Made by a program: the position numbers and the translations under genes
Part shown: positions 45,806-54,692 of the stretch, one piece after another
Layout of the letters: each line of letters begins with the position of its first letter
Numbering within the stretch: the first letter of the stretch is position 1
Notes under the pieces: model-generated
Seen by the model: the letters and a program-made list of their open reading frames with translations, nothing else
Told to the model about the DNA's origin: nothing
Database searches by the model: none
Assembly (NCBI GenBank): GCA_964654665.1
Contig: CAZZKV010000007.1
Location: 45,994-109,993 of the forward strand
Origin: CALCKU01 sp964654665
GTDB taxonomy: Bacteria > Pseudomonadota > Alphaproteobacteria > Caulobacterales > Maricaulaceae
Reading direction: 5' to 3'
DNA length: 64,000 nt

Positions 45806-47229
45806 AAAACTTAGGCCAGATTACAAATATGAGACTCAGATTTTTAGCGATCCTTATCCCGTTCCTTGCTGTCAGTCAGGCCGCAGATGCGCAAAAACCA
45901 CCGAACGATGACCGGCTGGATTCTTCCGGTGCGGCTTTATACAACACACATTGCGCTGTCTGCCATGACGATAATTTAACCGGCGGATTGGGGCCTAGTC
46001 TAGTTGATGAGGACTGGGTATATGGCCGTGATGATGCGGCTATTCGGCGGGTGATAGTGGATGGGTTGCCGGATGCCGGTATGGAAGCTTATGGCACGGT
46101 TTTAACATCTACCGAAATCACCCAGTTAGTTGATTATATTAAAAAGGCTAAGGATGGGCCTAAAACCCAACCAATTGTGGATGTGGCTTCTGTTGAGGAT
46201 GAGGTACAGATTGACACATGGGTAACGGGATTAAGAGAACCTTGGGCTATTCAATTTATCGGCGATAATGAAGCTTTGATAACCGAAAAGACGGGGGCAC
46301 TGCGTCATGTCAAAGACGGGAAGCTTATAGCTGCGCCTATTGCGGGAACGCCGTCTGTTGTTGCCAAGGGGCAAGGCGGTCTGTTGGATGTTGCGATTGA
46401 TCCTGATTATGCGGATAATGGATGGATCTATCTTAGTTTTTCAGATCCCGGAGATAAAGGCGCGATGACCAAAGTCGTGAGAGGCCGTATTACAGACGGG
46501 GTCTGGACGGATGAGCACGCGGTTTTTGCCGCCAATCCCGAAGATTATATCAAAACAGGCTATCATTTTGGGTCTCGTATAACCTTTGATGGGGCAGGGT
46601 ATTTATATTTTTCCATTGGAGATCGTGGAAAAAAAGATATGGCGCAGGATATTTCCAAACCTAATGGAAAAATCCATAGAGTCAGACATGATGGGTCTAT
46701 TCCAGCGGATAACCCCTTTGTTGATAACAATGCAGCTTATGGATCGATTTACGCTTTCGGGAATCGAAATCCGCAAGGCCTTATTATCCATCCTGATACG
46801 CAGGTTTTATGGGAAACGGAACATGGGCCGCGCGGCGGGGATGAACTTAACGCCATAAAGGCTGGTGTTAATTACGGTTGGCCCCGTATTTCTTATGGCA
46901 TCAATTATAACGGGTCAGTCTTAACGCCCTATCAGTCCTTGCCTAATATGGCCCAACCCGCAAGCCAGTGGACACCTTCTATCGCGGTGTGCGGGCTGGA
47001 TGTTTATACGGGAGATTTATTTCCCCAATGGAAAGGTCGCCTAATGGCAGGAGCTTTGAAATATGAAACTGTGCGGTTGATTGATGTCTCGGGCGATACA
47101 TATAAAAGCGAAACCACATTAATAAAAGATAAGGGCCGTGTGCGGGATGTGACTACGGGGCCGGATGGGGCTATTTATGTTGCTTTGCCCCGTAAAATTA
47201 TACGGTTAACCCCGAAGGATAGTAAGTAA
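45802..47229 (+). CDS. Cytochrome c-PQQ-dependent aldose sugar dehydrogenase fusion
   Basis: Periplasmic protein of 475 residues. A signal peptide (LAILIPFLAVSQAADAQ) is followed by a cytochrome c domain with CAVCHDDNLTGG (about 50-110) and a late Met in GMEAYG. The rest is a six-bladed glucose/sorbosone dehydrogenase propeller with TGLREPWAIQF, YHFGSRITFDGAGYLYFSIGDRG, GNRNPQGLIIHP and WETEHGPRGGDELN, the PQQ/Ca site motifs. It likely oxidises sugars and passes electrons to its own haem. An ATG nine codons inside (MRLRFLAIL) could be the true start. It overlaps both neighbours. Confidence 0.9.
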   Translation: MKNLGQITNMRLRFLAILIPFLAVSQAADAQKPPNDDRLDSSGAALYNTHCAVCHDDNLTGGLGPSLVDEDWVYGRDDAAIRRVIVDGLPDAGMEAYGTVLTSTEITQLVDYIKKAKDGPKTQPIVDVASVEDEVQIDTWVTGLREPWAIQFIGDNEALITEKTGALRHVKDGKLIAAPIAGTPSVVAKGQGGLLDVAIDPDYADNGWIYLSFSDPGDKGAMTKVVRGRITDGVWTDEHAVFAANPEDYIKTGYHFGSRITFDGAGYLYFSIGDRGKKDMAQDISKPNGKIHRVRHDGSIPADNPFVDNNAAYGSIYAFGNRNPQGLIIHPDTQVLWETEHGPRGGDELNAIKAGVNYGWPRISYGINYNGSVLTPYQSLPNMAQPASQWTPSIAVCGLDVYTGDLFPQWKGRLMAGALKYETVRLIDVSGDTYKSETTLIKDKGRVRDVTTGPDGAIYVALPRKIIRLTPKDSK

Positions 47230-47864
47230 TGGATTGGAAGACACGGCTGATATCAGGCTATCAGGATTTTCGCGCGGCAGATTATAAAGAGCAAAAAGCG
47301 CTTTATGAGACACTGGGCACTCAAGGGCAGGCGCCGAAAATAATGCTAATTGCCTGCGCGGATAGCCGTGTAGACCCGTCCGATATTTTTAACGCCTATC
47401 CGGGCGAAATGTTTGTTGCGCGTAATGTTGCCAATATTGTCCCCCCCGCGAGTGCGCCTGATGGCTATCATAGTACATCGGCGGCTATAGAATATGCCGT
47501 TACGGCCATTGGCGTGGAGGCGATAGTCGTTATGGGACATGAGAGCTGCGGCGGGATACAAGGCTGTCTGGACGGTATGGGCCATGACCCCAAGGCCGGA
47601 TATGTTGGCCAATGGGTGTCGCTGATTAATGATGTGCGCGAACGCGTTCTGTCTGCTGGTTATCCGGATGAAAAGATCGCTTTTGAAATGGAACTGGAGA
47701 GTATCCGGCAATCGCTGGTAAACCTTATGAGCTTTCCTTTTGTACGCGAAGCTGTTGAAGCGGGACAACTCTCTTTGCAAGGGGCTTATTTCAGTATAAT
47801 TCAGGCAAAATTGTTATTGGCGGATGAAAAGGGTGTCTTCACCGAGGTTCCGGCCACTCTATAG
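47229..47864 (+). CDS. Beta-class carbonic anhydrase
   Basis: Interconverts CO2 and bicarbonate with a zinc bound by Cys-His-Cys. The 211 residues have IACADSRVDPSDIF (first Cys and the Asp-Arg dyad) and VVMGHESCGGIQGC (His and second Cys). The start codon shares one base with the preceding stop (TAATG), so the two are probably translated in tandem. A link to the sugar dehydrogenase is not obvious. Confidence 0.96.
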   Translation: MDWKTRLISGYQDFRAADYKEQKALYETLGTQGQAPKIMLIACADSRVDPSDIFNAYPGEMFVARNVANIVPPASAPDGYHSTSAAIEYAVTAIGVEAIVVMGHESCGGIQGCLDGMGHDPKAGYVGQWVSLINDVRERVLSAGYPDEKIAFEMELESIRQSLVNLMSFPFVREAVEAGQLSLQGAYFSIIQAKLLLADEKGVFTEVPATL

Positions 47865-47956
47865 TCTTGTAAATCTGCGAGTGAGGCCCAAATAGGGCTG
47901 GAAATCATGTGCAGAGTCAGTTAGACCCCGCGCTTAGTCAAATTTGGAATGATGTT

Positions 47957-48376
47957 ATGTCCACAGTTCTGCTTATCATTCAACTGATTATCAGTGTTGT
48001 CCTGATCGGTCTTATCTTAATTCAACGCTCTGAAGGCGGTGCATTGGGTATTGGCGGGGGCGGCGGAGGCGGCGGTTTTATGTCCGGACGGTCAGCGGCG
48101 AATTCGGTTTCGCGTATGACGGGTATTCTGGGCGCGGCTTTCATTGTCAATTCTTTGCTATTGTCCATTGTTATGAACAAGCAAAATCAAAATATTTCAA
48201 TAATTGATGAAACGAAAGCGGTTGAGAGCTTGACGATTGATACAGAGTCAGGCGAAACAACAAACCCGTTAGCTAGTGATGCAACACCGCCTGCCGCTGT
48301 AACGGAAACACCTGAAACAGCCACGACACAGGATGCTGCTGAGCCGGCCGAAGAGGAAAAGCCTGAGAACGAATAA
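47957..48376 (+). CDS. secG: Preprotein translocase subunit SecG
   Basis: Small membrane subunit that assists SecYEG translocation. ATG 47957 (MSTVLLIIQLIISVVLIGL) is preferred over a GTG 16 codons earlier. Two membrane segments (about 2-22 and 52-72) flank the QRSEGGALGIGGGGGGGGF loop. The 139 residues include a long C-terminal tail of about 60 residues rich in Thr, Glu, Ala and Pro, as in many alphaproteobacterial SecG proteins. It is followed by pyrG, the usual order. Confidence 0.95.
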   Translation: MSTVLLIIQLIISVVLIGLILIQRSEGGALGIGGGGGGGGFMSGRSAANSVSRMTGILGAAFIVNSLLLSIVMNKQNQNISIIDETKAVESLTIDTESGETTNPLASDATPPAAVTETPETATTQDAAEPAEEEKPENE

Positions 48377-48421
48377 GTTCTAAGCCGCTCCTTAAAGTTT
48401 GTGAGTGGAAGAAGACGGGTT

Positions 48422-50053
48422 ATGCCGAAATATATTTTCATTACAGGCGGGGTTGTGTCCTCGCTCGGTAAAGGCCTTGCATCGGCAGCCGTAGGGGCTT
48501 TGCTGCAAGCGCGCGGATATAAGGTACGTCTGCGTAAGCTCGACCCCTATCTGAATGTTGATCCCGGAACCATGAGCCCCTATCAGCATGGTGAGGTTTA
48601 TGTCACTGACGATGGGGCGGAAACTGATCTGGACCTTGGACATTATGAGCGGTTTACGGGGGTATCAGCGGCCCAGTCTGATAATATTACGACAGGGCGT
48701 ATCTATTCCAATATTATTGAAAAAGAACGCCGCGGTGATTATTTAGGGGCAACCGTTCAGGTTATTCCCCATGTCACCAATGAGATTAAAAACTTCGTTT
48801 TATCCGATGCGGGTGAAGATGTAGATTTTGTTCTTTGCGAAGTGGGCGGCACCGTGGGCGATATCGAAGGCTTGCCTTTTTTCGAAGCCTTGCGCCAATT
48901 GACCCAAGAGTTACCCCGTCGCCAAACATGTTTCATGCATGTCACGCTAATGCCCTATATTGCGGCTGCTGGTGAAATGAAAACCAAACCCACCCAGCAT
49001 AGTGTGAAAGAGCTGCGTTCTATCGGTATTCAGCCTGATATTTTACTCTGTCGCGCGGACCGCGAAATTATGGATGATGACCGCCGGAAAATTGCTAGAT
49101 TTTGTAATGTCCGCGAGAGCGCTGTTATTCAAGGTCTTGATGCGCGCTCAATCTATGATGTGCCGCTGGCTTATCACGGAGAAGGCCTTGACCGTGAAAT
49201 TCTAACGCATTTTGAAATAGAGGATGCACCCCAAGCCGATCTGTCGAAATGGCAGGATATTTCGCATACGTTGGCCAATCCCGACGGCGAAGTAAATATT
49301 GCCGTGGTTGGAAAATATACGGTTCTGCCAGATGCCTATAAGTCTTTATCCGAAGCCTTAGTTCACGGCGGTATAGCCAATCAGGTCAAAGTCACAATCA
49401 AATGGTTGGAGGCGGAAGCCTTTGAGACATCCGATCATACCAGTCTTTTAGACGGTATGCATGCGATACTTGTACCGGGCGGGTTCGGCGAAAGGGGAAC
49501 AGAAGGAAAAATCAAAGCAGTTCATTATGCTCGCACCCAAAATATTCCTTATTTCGGTATTTGCCTTGGTATGCAAATGGCTGTGGTTGAAGCGGCTCGC
49601 AATATGGCTGGTATGACAGCGGCCAGCAGCTCCGAATTTGGCGAATCAGGTGAAAATATTGTTGGGCTTATGACCGAATGGACACGGGGTAACGAGCGTG
49701 TTGAGCGCAGCAAAGATACGGATTTGGGCGGAACAATGCGCCTTGGAGCCTATCCGGCAAAATTATCAAAAGGCTCATTGGTCGCGCAAGAATATGGACG
49801 CTTGACGATTAATGAACGCCATCGTCACCGTTATGAAGTCAATATTGAATATATGGAAAAATTGGAACAGGCTGGCCTGCGCTTTTCAGGGCTTTCACCG
49901 GATGGTATTTTGCCGGAAATTGTCGAAATTCCTGATCACCCCTGGTTTGTTGGTGTGCAATATCACCCAGAACTAAAATCTCGCCCCTTTGAGCCTCATC
50001 CGCTCTTTGCCGGATTTGTCAAAGCCGCGCTTAAGCAAAGCCGGATGGTATAG
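48422..50053 (+). CDS. pyrG: CTP synthase
   Basis: ATP-dependent amination of UTP to CTP with glutamine as nitrogen donor. ATG 48422 (MPKYIFITGGVVSSLGKGL) gives 543 residues; a GTG seven codons earlier is less likely. The N-terminal synthase domain has GGVVSSLGKGLASA and DPYLNVDPGTMSP; the C-terminal class I amidotransferase has VPGGFGERG, the nucleophile Cys in GICLGMQMAV and the His-Glu pair in GVQYHPELKSRP. Confidence 0.98.
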   Translation: MPKYIFITGGVVSSLGKGLASAAVGALLQARGYKVRLRKLDPYLNVDPGTMSPYQHGEVYVTDDGAETDLDLGHYERFTGVSAAQSDNITTGRIYSNIIEKERRGDYLGATVQVIPHVTNEIKNFVLSDAGEDVDFVLCEVGGTVGDIEGLPFFEALRQLTQELPRRQTCFMHVTLMPYIAAAGEMKTKPTQHSVKELRSIGIQPDILLCRADREIMDDDRRKIARFCNVRESAVIQGLDARSIYDVPLAYHGEGLDREILTHFEIEDAPQADLSKWQDISHTLANPDGEVNIAVVGKYTVLPDAYKSLSEALVHGGIANQVKVTIKWLEAEAFETSDHTSLLDGMHAILVPGGFGERGTEGKIKAVHYARTQNIPYFGICLGMQMAVVEAARNMAGMTAASSSEFGESGENIVGLMTEWTRGNERVERSKDTDLGGTMRLGAYPAKLSKGSLVAQEYGRLTINERHRHRYEVNIEYMEKLEQAGLRFSGLSPDGILPEIVEIPDHPWFVGVQYHPELKSRPFEPHPLFAGFVKAALKQSRMV

Positions 50054-50055
50054 GC

Positions 50056-50706
50056 GTGAGCGCGCTTAGGCTTTATATCGGCAATTATAATTATTCCTCT
50101 TGGTCAATGCGGCCGTGGCTGGTGTTGCGTAAATCAGGCTTGCCTTTTGAAATCGGGGGGGTAATCGATCTTGATATTCCGGGGTATAAAGACAAGCTTT
50201 TGGCGCTTAGTGATGAAGGTACAGTTCCTGTCTTGGAAATAAATGGCGACTTCATGCCGGATAGTCTGGCGATTTCCGAATTTTGTGCCAAGGCCGTCCC
50301 TAATCTATGGCCTAAAGATCAAACCCAACGCGAGCTGGCCCGCGCAGCGGCTATGCGTATGCATCAGGGCTTTGCGGCTTTGCGGGCCGAGGCTCCGATG
50401 AATTTGCGCCGGCGCAGCGCAGGTCCTATGCCGCAAGCTTGTCTTGATGATGCACAGGATATGGTTCACTTGTGGGATGATCTTTTATCTCGCCATGACG
50501 GCCCGTTCCTCTTTGGAGACTGGTCGATAGCCGATGCGTTTTATACACCGGCAGCGACGCGGTTTGCCAGTTATAATCTTCCGCGAACGGCGCGCTCTGA
50601 TACCTATATTTCAGAGTTGATGAGCGATGAAGATTACCTAATGTGGGAATCTCGCGCTTTTACCGAAAGCCATATTTTACCGGATACGGATGCGGTGAAC
50701 GCCTAA
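50056..50706 (+). CDS. Glutathione S-transferase family protein
   Basis: A 216-residue GST. The thioredoxin-like N-terminal domain begins LYIGNYNYSSWSMRPWLVLRK, with the SSWSMRP active-site stretch of the YfcF/YfcG-related subgroup, and DSLAISEFCAKAVPNLWP as the Ser/Glu glutathione motif. An all-helical C-terminal domain follows with GDWSIADAFYTPAATRF. The start is GTG 50056, two bases after the pyrG stop, so it is in the same transcript. Confidence 0.9.
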   Translation: MSALRLYIGNYNYSSWSMRPWLVLRKSGLPFEIGGVIDLDIPGYKDKLLALSDEGTVPVLEINGDFMPDSLAISEFCAKAVPNLWPKDQTQRELARAAAMRMHQGFAALRAEAPMNLRRRSAGPMPQACLDDAQDMVHLWDDLLSRHDGPFLFGDWSIADAFYTPAATRFASYNLPRTARSDTYISELMSDEDYLMWESRAFTESHILPDTDAVNA

Positions 50707-50746
50707 ATATATTGCCAAACCGGTATCCGGGGCTTAGCGTAGCGTT

Positions 50747-51556
50747 ATGAAGTTGCTCTGGAATGCCTGTGTTATAATTGCGGCGGCCATATTGGGTTTA
50801 TCCGCAATAGAGGCGAGGGCATCCACCATAACTTCGCAAGGCGAAACCACTATAACGGTACCGGATAGTTCAACCAATCGCGCGCTCAATTCACCGCCCT
50901 ATAATTCCAAAACACATATGTTAGTTATGAAATGCACCATTAATGCGGACTATCATGCTGAGTCCCGTGTGGTAGTTTTAAATCTTCCTCAGAAATATAC
51001 GAGGCGTGGCTATGATGTGGCTTTAGTTAGCGGTCATGGCCTACAAGGTGATAATAATTGTATTATTCAGGACTTTGAAGGCCGGAGTGCAGCCGTCATT
51101 GATATGACCCTTGCACCGAATTATAAAGCGGGCACCGCGCAAGATTGGGGGATTGTTCGGTTTAAGACCCTGAAAACAAAAAGCCTTATACGGTATAGTC
51201 TTATTCCGCAGGATTTTTCGGCTCGTACATTCCTTGATGTGCAATTTGCGGCGGCTCGCGGTTTGCCGCAAAATCAACAAAATTGCCGTCTGGTTATGGC
51301 GGGCGAGGATGGTGGTATTTTAGCACCAACAGGAACCAAGCTACATGATTGTTACGCTGTGCCAGGGCAATCAGGGTCTCCCTTATCCCGGTATTTGGGC
51401 GGCACGGATTATCTTATGGGAATCCATTTAGGCCGAATAATGCTGTATCAATACCCACCTCAAAAAGATTTGTTAAAACGCGGATATCTGCGATTGATTG
51501 ATGCGTCTTTTATTGCCGAAATAACCGAATTACTGAAAGTGCTCCATGAACCTTAA
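50747..51556 (+). CDS. Secreted trypsin-like (S1-type) serine protease homologue
   Basis: A 269-residue exported protein with signal peptide (hydrophobic 8-22, cleavage near EARAST). A chymotrypsin-like triad can be placed: His97 in LVSGHGL, Asp133 in AQDWGIVRF, and Ser209 in PGQSGSPL preceded by HDCYAV. Spacing and context are those of S1 proteases, although the protein is divergent. The role is unknown. Its last 11 bp overlap apt, so both are probably on one transcript. Confidence 0.75.
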   Translation: MKLLWNACVIIAAAILGLSAIEARASTITSQGETTITVPDSSTNRALNSPPYNSKTHMLVMKCTINADYHAESRVVVLNLPQKYTRRGYDVALVSGHGLQGDNNCIIQDFEGRSAAVIDMTLAPNYKAGTAQDWGIVRFKTLKTKSLIRYSLIPQDFSARTFLDVQFAAARGLPQNQQNCRLVMAGEDGGILAPTGTKLHDCYAVPGQSGSPLSRYLGGTDYLMGIHLGRIMLYQYPPQKDLLKRGYLRLIDASFIAEITELLKVLHEP

Positions 51557-52073
51557 AGATATGATCCGCACGATACCTGATTTCCCGAAACCGGGAATAA
51601 TGTTTCGGGATATAACAACATTAATGACCAACCCCGAAGGGTTTGCCTATGCTGTAAAAGCTCTAGCAGCGCCCTATAGGACATTAGGGATTGATAATGT
51701 AGCCGGGATAGAGGCGCGCGGATTTGTGTTTGGCGCGGCTGTAGCGATTGAACTGGGGGCCGGTTTTGTGCCAATTCGTAAGAAAGGAAAATTGCCGTTT
51801 GATACTTATACGCAAGACTATGAACTGGAATATGGGACTGACACCCTTGAAATCCATGCCGATACGGTGCGCGGTCAAGAGCGTGTTTTGCTCATTGATG
51901 ATTTAATCGCAACAGGAGGAACGGCAGAAGCCTCTGTCACATTACTGCGCAAGGCTGGAGCCAATGTTATGGGCGCCGCATTTGTTATTGATCTGCCGGA
52001 ATTGGGCGGGTTAGGGCGCATAACAGCTATGGGTATTCCGGTTACGGCACTAGTTGCTTTTGACGGACATTAG
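51546..52073 (+). CDS. apt: Adenine phosphoribosyltransferase
   Basis: Salvages adenine to AMP with PRPP. The 175 residues begin MNLKDMIRTIPDFPKPGIMFRDITTL, and the PRPP-binding motif VLLIDDLIATGGTAEAS is intact. GIEARGFVFGAAVAIEL and the KKGKLPF loop are conserved. It starts inside the 3' end of the protease-like gene and converges with ychF, 18 bp away. Confidence 0.97.
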   Translation: MNLKDMIRTIPDFPKPGIMFRDITTLMTNPEGFAYAVKALAAPYRTLGIDNVAGIEARGFVFGAAVAIELGAGFVPIRKKGKLPFDTYTQDYELEYGTDTLEIHADTVRGQERVLLIDDLIATGGTAEASVTLLRKAGANVMGAAFVIDLPELGGLGRITAMGIPVTALVAFDGH

Positions 52074-52091
52074 CGCGTTGATCTGCATTGT

Positions 52092-53189
52092 TTAAACGTT
52101 AAATTTAAACAGCATGATATCACCGTCTTTAACGATATAATCTTTGCCTTCCTGGCGCACTTTTCCAGCCTCTTTAGCGCCTTGTTCGCCGTTATGGGCA
52201 ACATAATCATCATAAGCCGTTGTTTCGGCGCGGATAAACCCTTTTTCAAAATCGCCATGAATAACGCCCGCGCAGCGCGGCGCTGTCCAGCCTTCATGGA
52301 ACGTCCAAGCCCGGGCTTCTTTTGGGCCTACGGTGAAATAGGTACGTAGGCCTAATAATGCATACCCGGCTTGGATAAGGCGGTTAAGACCCGGTACTTC
52401 CAGACCAATAGCACCGAGATATTCGGCCTGTTCTTCGGCATCAAGCAGGGCCATTTCGGATTCTATTTGTGCTGAAATAACAACAGCTTGTGCCCCTTCG
52501 TTAGTTGCATGGGCGACGACTTTCGCGCTATAGCTATTCCCGTTAGCGGCACTATCCTCATCGACATTGGCGACATAAAGAACGGGTTTGGCGGTTAAAA
52601 GTTGTAGCATTTTCCAGGCTTTGACATCATCTGTGTCAATCTCTGCTGTGCGGGCCGGTTTGCCATCTTCCAGAACCGCAATAGCCTTTTCGATAAGACG
52701 CATGGTCTGTAGGGCATCTTTATCGTTTTGTTTGATTTTCTTTTCCAATCCACCTTTACGCTTTTCAAGGCTTTCCAGATCGGCGAGCATTAATTCGGTT
52801 TCGACGGTTTCAAAATCGGCCATCGGATCTATCCGGCCATTGACATGGGTAATGTCATCATCTTCAAAGCACCGGAGAACATAAAGAACGGCATCAGTCT
52901 CACGAATATTGCCTAGAAATTGATTGCCAAGCCCTTCGCCTTGCGAGGCTCCTTTGACAAGACCCGCAATATCGACGAAATTCATCCGGGCTGGAATTTT
53001 TTGTGCTGAGCCTCCGATCTGCGCAATGGTGTCCAGACGGGCTTCTGGTACGGCTACATCCCCGACATTAGGCTCAATAGTGCAGAAGGGATAATTGGCG
53101 GCTTGTGCATTAGCTGTTTGCGTTAAAGCATTGAAAAGTGTTGATTTTCCAACATTGGGTAAACCCACTATTCCGCATTTAAAACCCAT
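52092..53189 (-). CDS. ychF: Redox-regulated ATPase YchF
   Basis: Obg-related P-loop protein that prefers ATP and binds the ribosome. The 365 residues have G1 GLPNVGKSTLFNAL, DIAGLVKGASQGEGLGNQFL, the NVDE motif replacing NKxD, a helical coiled-coil arm (about 130-165) and a C-terminal TGS domain (RTYFTVGPKEARAWT). GGAG lies before the ATG. It follows pth by 11 bp. Confidence 0.97.
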   Translation of the reverse strand: MGFKCGIVGLPNVGKSTLFNALTQTANAQAANYPFCTIEPNVGDVAVPEARLDTIAQIGGSAQKIPARMNFVDIAGLVKGASQGEGLGNQFLGNIRETDAVLYVLRCFEDDDITHVNGRIDPMADFETVETELMLADLESLEKRKGGLEKKIKQNDKDALQTMRLIEKAIAVLEDGKPARTAEIDTDDVKAWKMLQLLTAKPVLYVANVDEDSAANGNSYSAKVVAHATNEGAQAVVISAQIESEMALLDAEEQAEYLGAIGLEVPGLNRLIQAGYALLGLRTYFTVGPKEARAWTFHEGWTAPRCAGVIHGDFEKGFIRAETTAYDDYVAHNGEQGAKEAGKVRQEGKDYIVKDGDIMLFKFNV

Positions 53190-53200
53190 GGGGTGCTCCG

Positions 53201-53770
53201 TTACTGGTTGATGCGTTCCATAACACGCGTTTGAAAAAGATCGGCTTGGTCATTGGCTATAAGGTCAGCATAGCGGTTAATGGCATCTATGATGTCATCG
53301 CGTAAATCCGTCTCATCTTTACGAAAATCGGATAATACATGGCTGTGAACCCTGTCTTTATGGCCGGGGTGATCAATGCCAATGCGGATGCGGTGATATT
53401 CATTGCCGCAATGTTGTTTAATAGAACGCAATCCATTGTGACCAGCTATGCCGCCGCCGATTTTATGGCGCAGTTTACCGAAATCCAGATCCAATTCATC
53501 GTGAAAGACTGTAACATTGGCCAGAGGGATTTTAAAAAACGCCATGGCCGCCTGAACAGATCGCCCTGATTCATTCATAAAGGTAGCGGGTTTAAGCAAG
53601 AGGATTTTTTTATCGCCAATGCGTCCTTGGCGTATAAGTCCTTTGAATTGAGATTTTTCCGGTTGAAAACTATATCCATCGCCAATGGCATCTATGGCCA
53701 TGAATCCGATATTATGGCGATGTCCGGCGTATTTTTCGCCGGGGTTTCCAAGACCAACCCATAGCAACAT
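53201..53770 (-). CDS. pth: Peptidyl-tRNA hydrolase
   Basis: Releases tRNA from prematurely dropped peptidyl-tRNA. ATG 53770 (MLLWVGLGNPGEKYAGHRHNIGF) has GGAG six bases upstream and gives 189 residues, the family size; a TTG 17 codons earlier would add a tail not seen in relatives. The catalytic His is in RHNIGF, the Asn in LGNPG and KPATFMNESG, and the Asp in FHDELDLDFGKLR. It is downstream of rplY. Confidence 0.97.
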   Translation of the reverse strand: MLLWVGLGNPGEKYAGHRHNIGFMAIDAIGDGYSFQPEKSQFKGLIRQGRIGDKKILLLKPATFMNESGRSVQAAMAFFKIPLANVTVFHDELDLDFGKLRHKIGGGIAGHNGLRSIKQHCGNEYHRIRIGIDHPGHKDRVHSHVLSDFRKDETDLRDDIIDAINRYADLIANDQADLFQTRVMERINQ

Positions 53771-53824
53771 ATCTGGCTCCGCTCTTGTATCACCAAAGAT
53801 GCGGCGTAGCCAAGTTAGCAAAGG

Positions 53825-54466
53825 CTAGCCTTCGTCCTTTTCGACGGCTTCTGCAACATCTTCGCCATCAACTGCTTCGCCGTCTTCACCCTCATCTGTT
53901 TTGGATGTACGCGATGCTACAATCGTTGCAATCGTAAAATCACGGTCCGTAATGGAAGGTTTTACACCTTTTGGCAGGGTAACATCAGAAATATGGACAC
54001 TGTCGCCAATGTCGAGTGTTGAAATATCCACCTCGATTGAATCAGGGATATCACCGGCCGGGCACTTCACTTCAACGGCATATCGTACAACATTGAGCGC
54101 GCCGCCGCGTTTCATACCGGGGGATGTCTCCTCGCCGCTAAAGTTAACACTGACTTCAACTTCAATGATTGATTTCGCTGTTACGCGATAGAAATCGACA
54201 TGAATCGGCATATCTGTTACCGGATGGAACTGAATATCCTTTGTGATAACTTTCTGTTTCTTGCCATCATGAGATAATTCAATCATGCTAGAGATAAAGG
54301 AACCGGAGTTAATGGCCTTTAGAACCTCATTATGCTTTATAGACACCGCAACAGGGGCTTCATCACCCCCGTATAGAACGCCCGGAACCATGCCTTGGCG
54401 GCGGGCCTCACGGGCATTGCCTGTACCAGTGTTTTCACGAACAGTTACATCAAGAACGACACTCAT
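53825..54466 (-). CDS. rplY: Ribosomal protein bL25 (CTC type, long form)
   Basis: 5S rRNA-binding protein of the large subunit. The 213 residues hold an N-terminal L25 domain (REARRQGMVPGVLYGG) and a C-terminal beta domain (about 95-180) as in general stress protein CTC and Thermus TL5. The last 25 residues are strongly acidic (EGEDGEAVDGEDVAEAVE). GAGGA precedes the ATG. It leads the rplY-pth-ychF unit. Confidence 0.96.
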   Translation of the reverse strand: MSVVLDVTVRENTGTGNAREARRQGMVPGVLYGGDEAPVAVSIKHNEVLKAINSGSFISSMIELSHDGKKQKVITKDIQFHPVTDMPIHVDFYRVTAKSIIEVEVSVNFSGEETSPGMKRGGALNVVRYAVEVKCPAGDIPDSIEVDISTLDIGDSVHISDVTLPKGVKPSITDRDFTIATIVASRTSKTDEGEDGEAVDGEDVAEAVEKDEG

Positions 54467-54502
54467 TTTTCTATCCTCAAGGACGACTCTTTAAACTACG
54501 TA

Positions 54503-54531
54503 GCCGCCCAAACGTGTATATACGGGGCGGC
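54503..54531 (-). promoter_or_regulatory. Inverted repeat in the rplY leader
   Basis: GCCGCCC (54503-54509) and GGGCGGC (54525-54531) are perfect arms around a 15-base loop that itself holds a near-palindrome CGTGTATATACG. It lies about 40 bp before the rplY start on the minus strand. A leader hairpin for bL25 autoregulation, or a terminator-independent control element, is a possible reading. Confidence 0.4.
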
Positions 54532-54692
54532 GCGGTAATGAGTCTTTACAATTTGAGGCGCTCTATAGTGAAAACCCCGGATGTGTGCAAGTCATAAAGC
54601 GCGCGAAAATGACAGCATTTCTGGACAATAAGCGATTATACTCTATCACGGCCAAAACAACAGAGCTATTGAACGGGTAAATGAGCCAATAA

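Noticed and set aside
48050..48076. Poly-glycine codon run as a DNA repeat
   Set aside because: It encodes the Gly-rich loop of SecG, which is normal in alphaproteobacteria.
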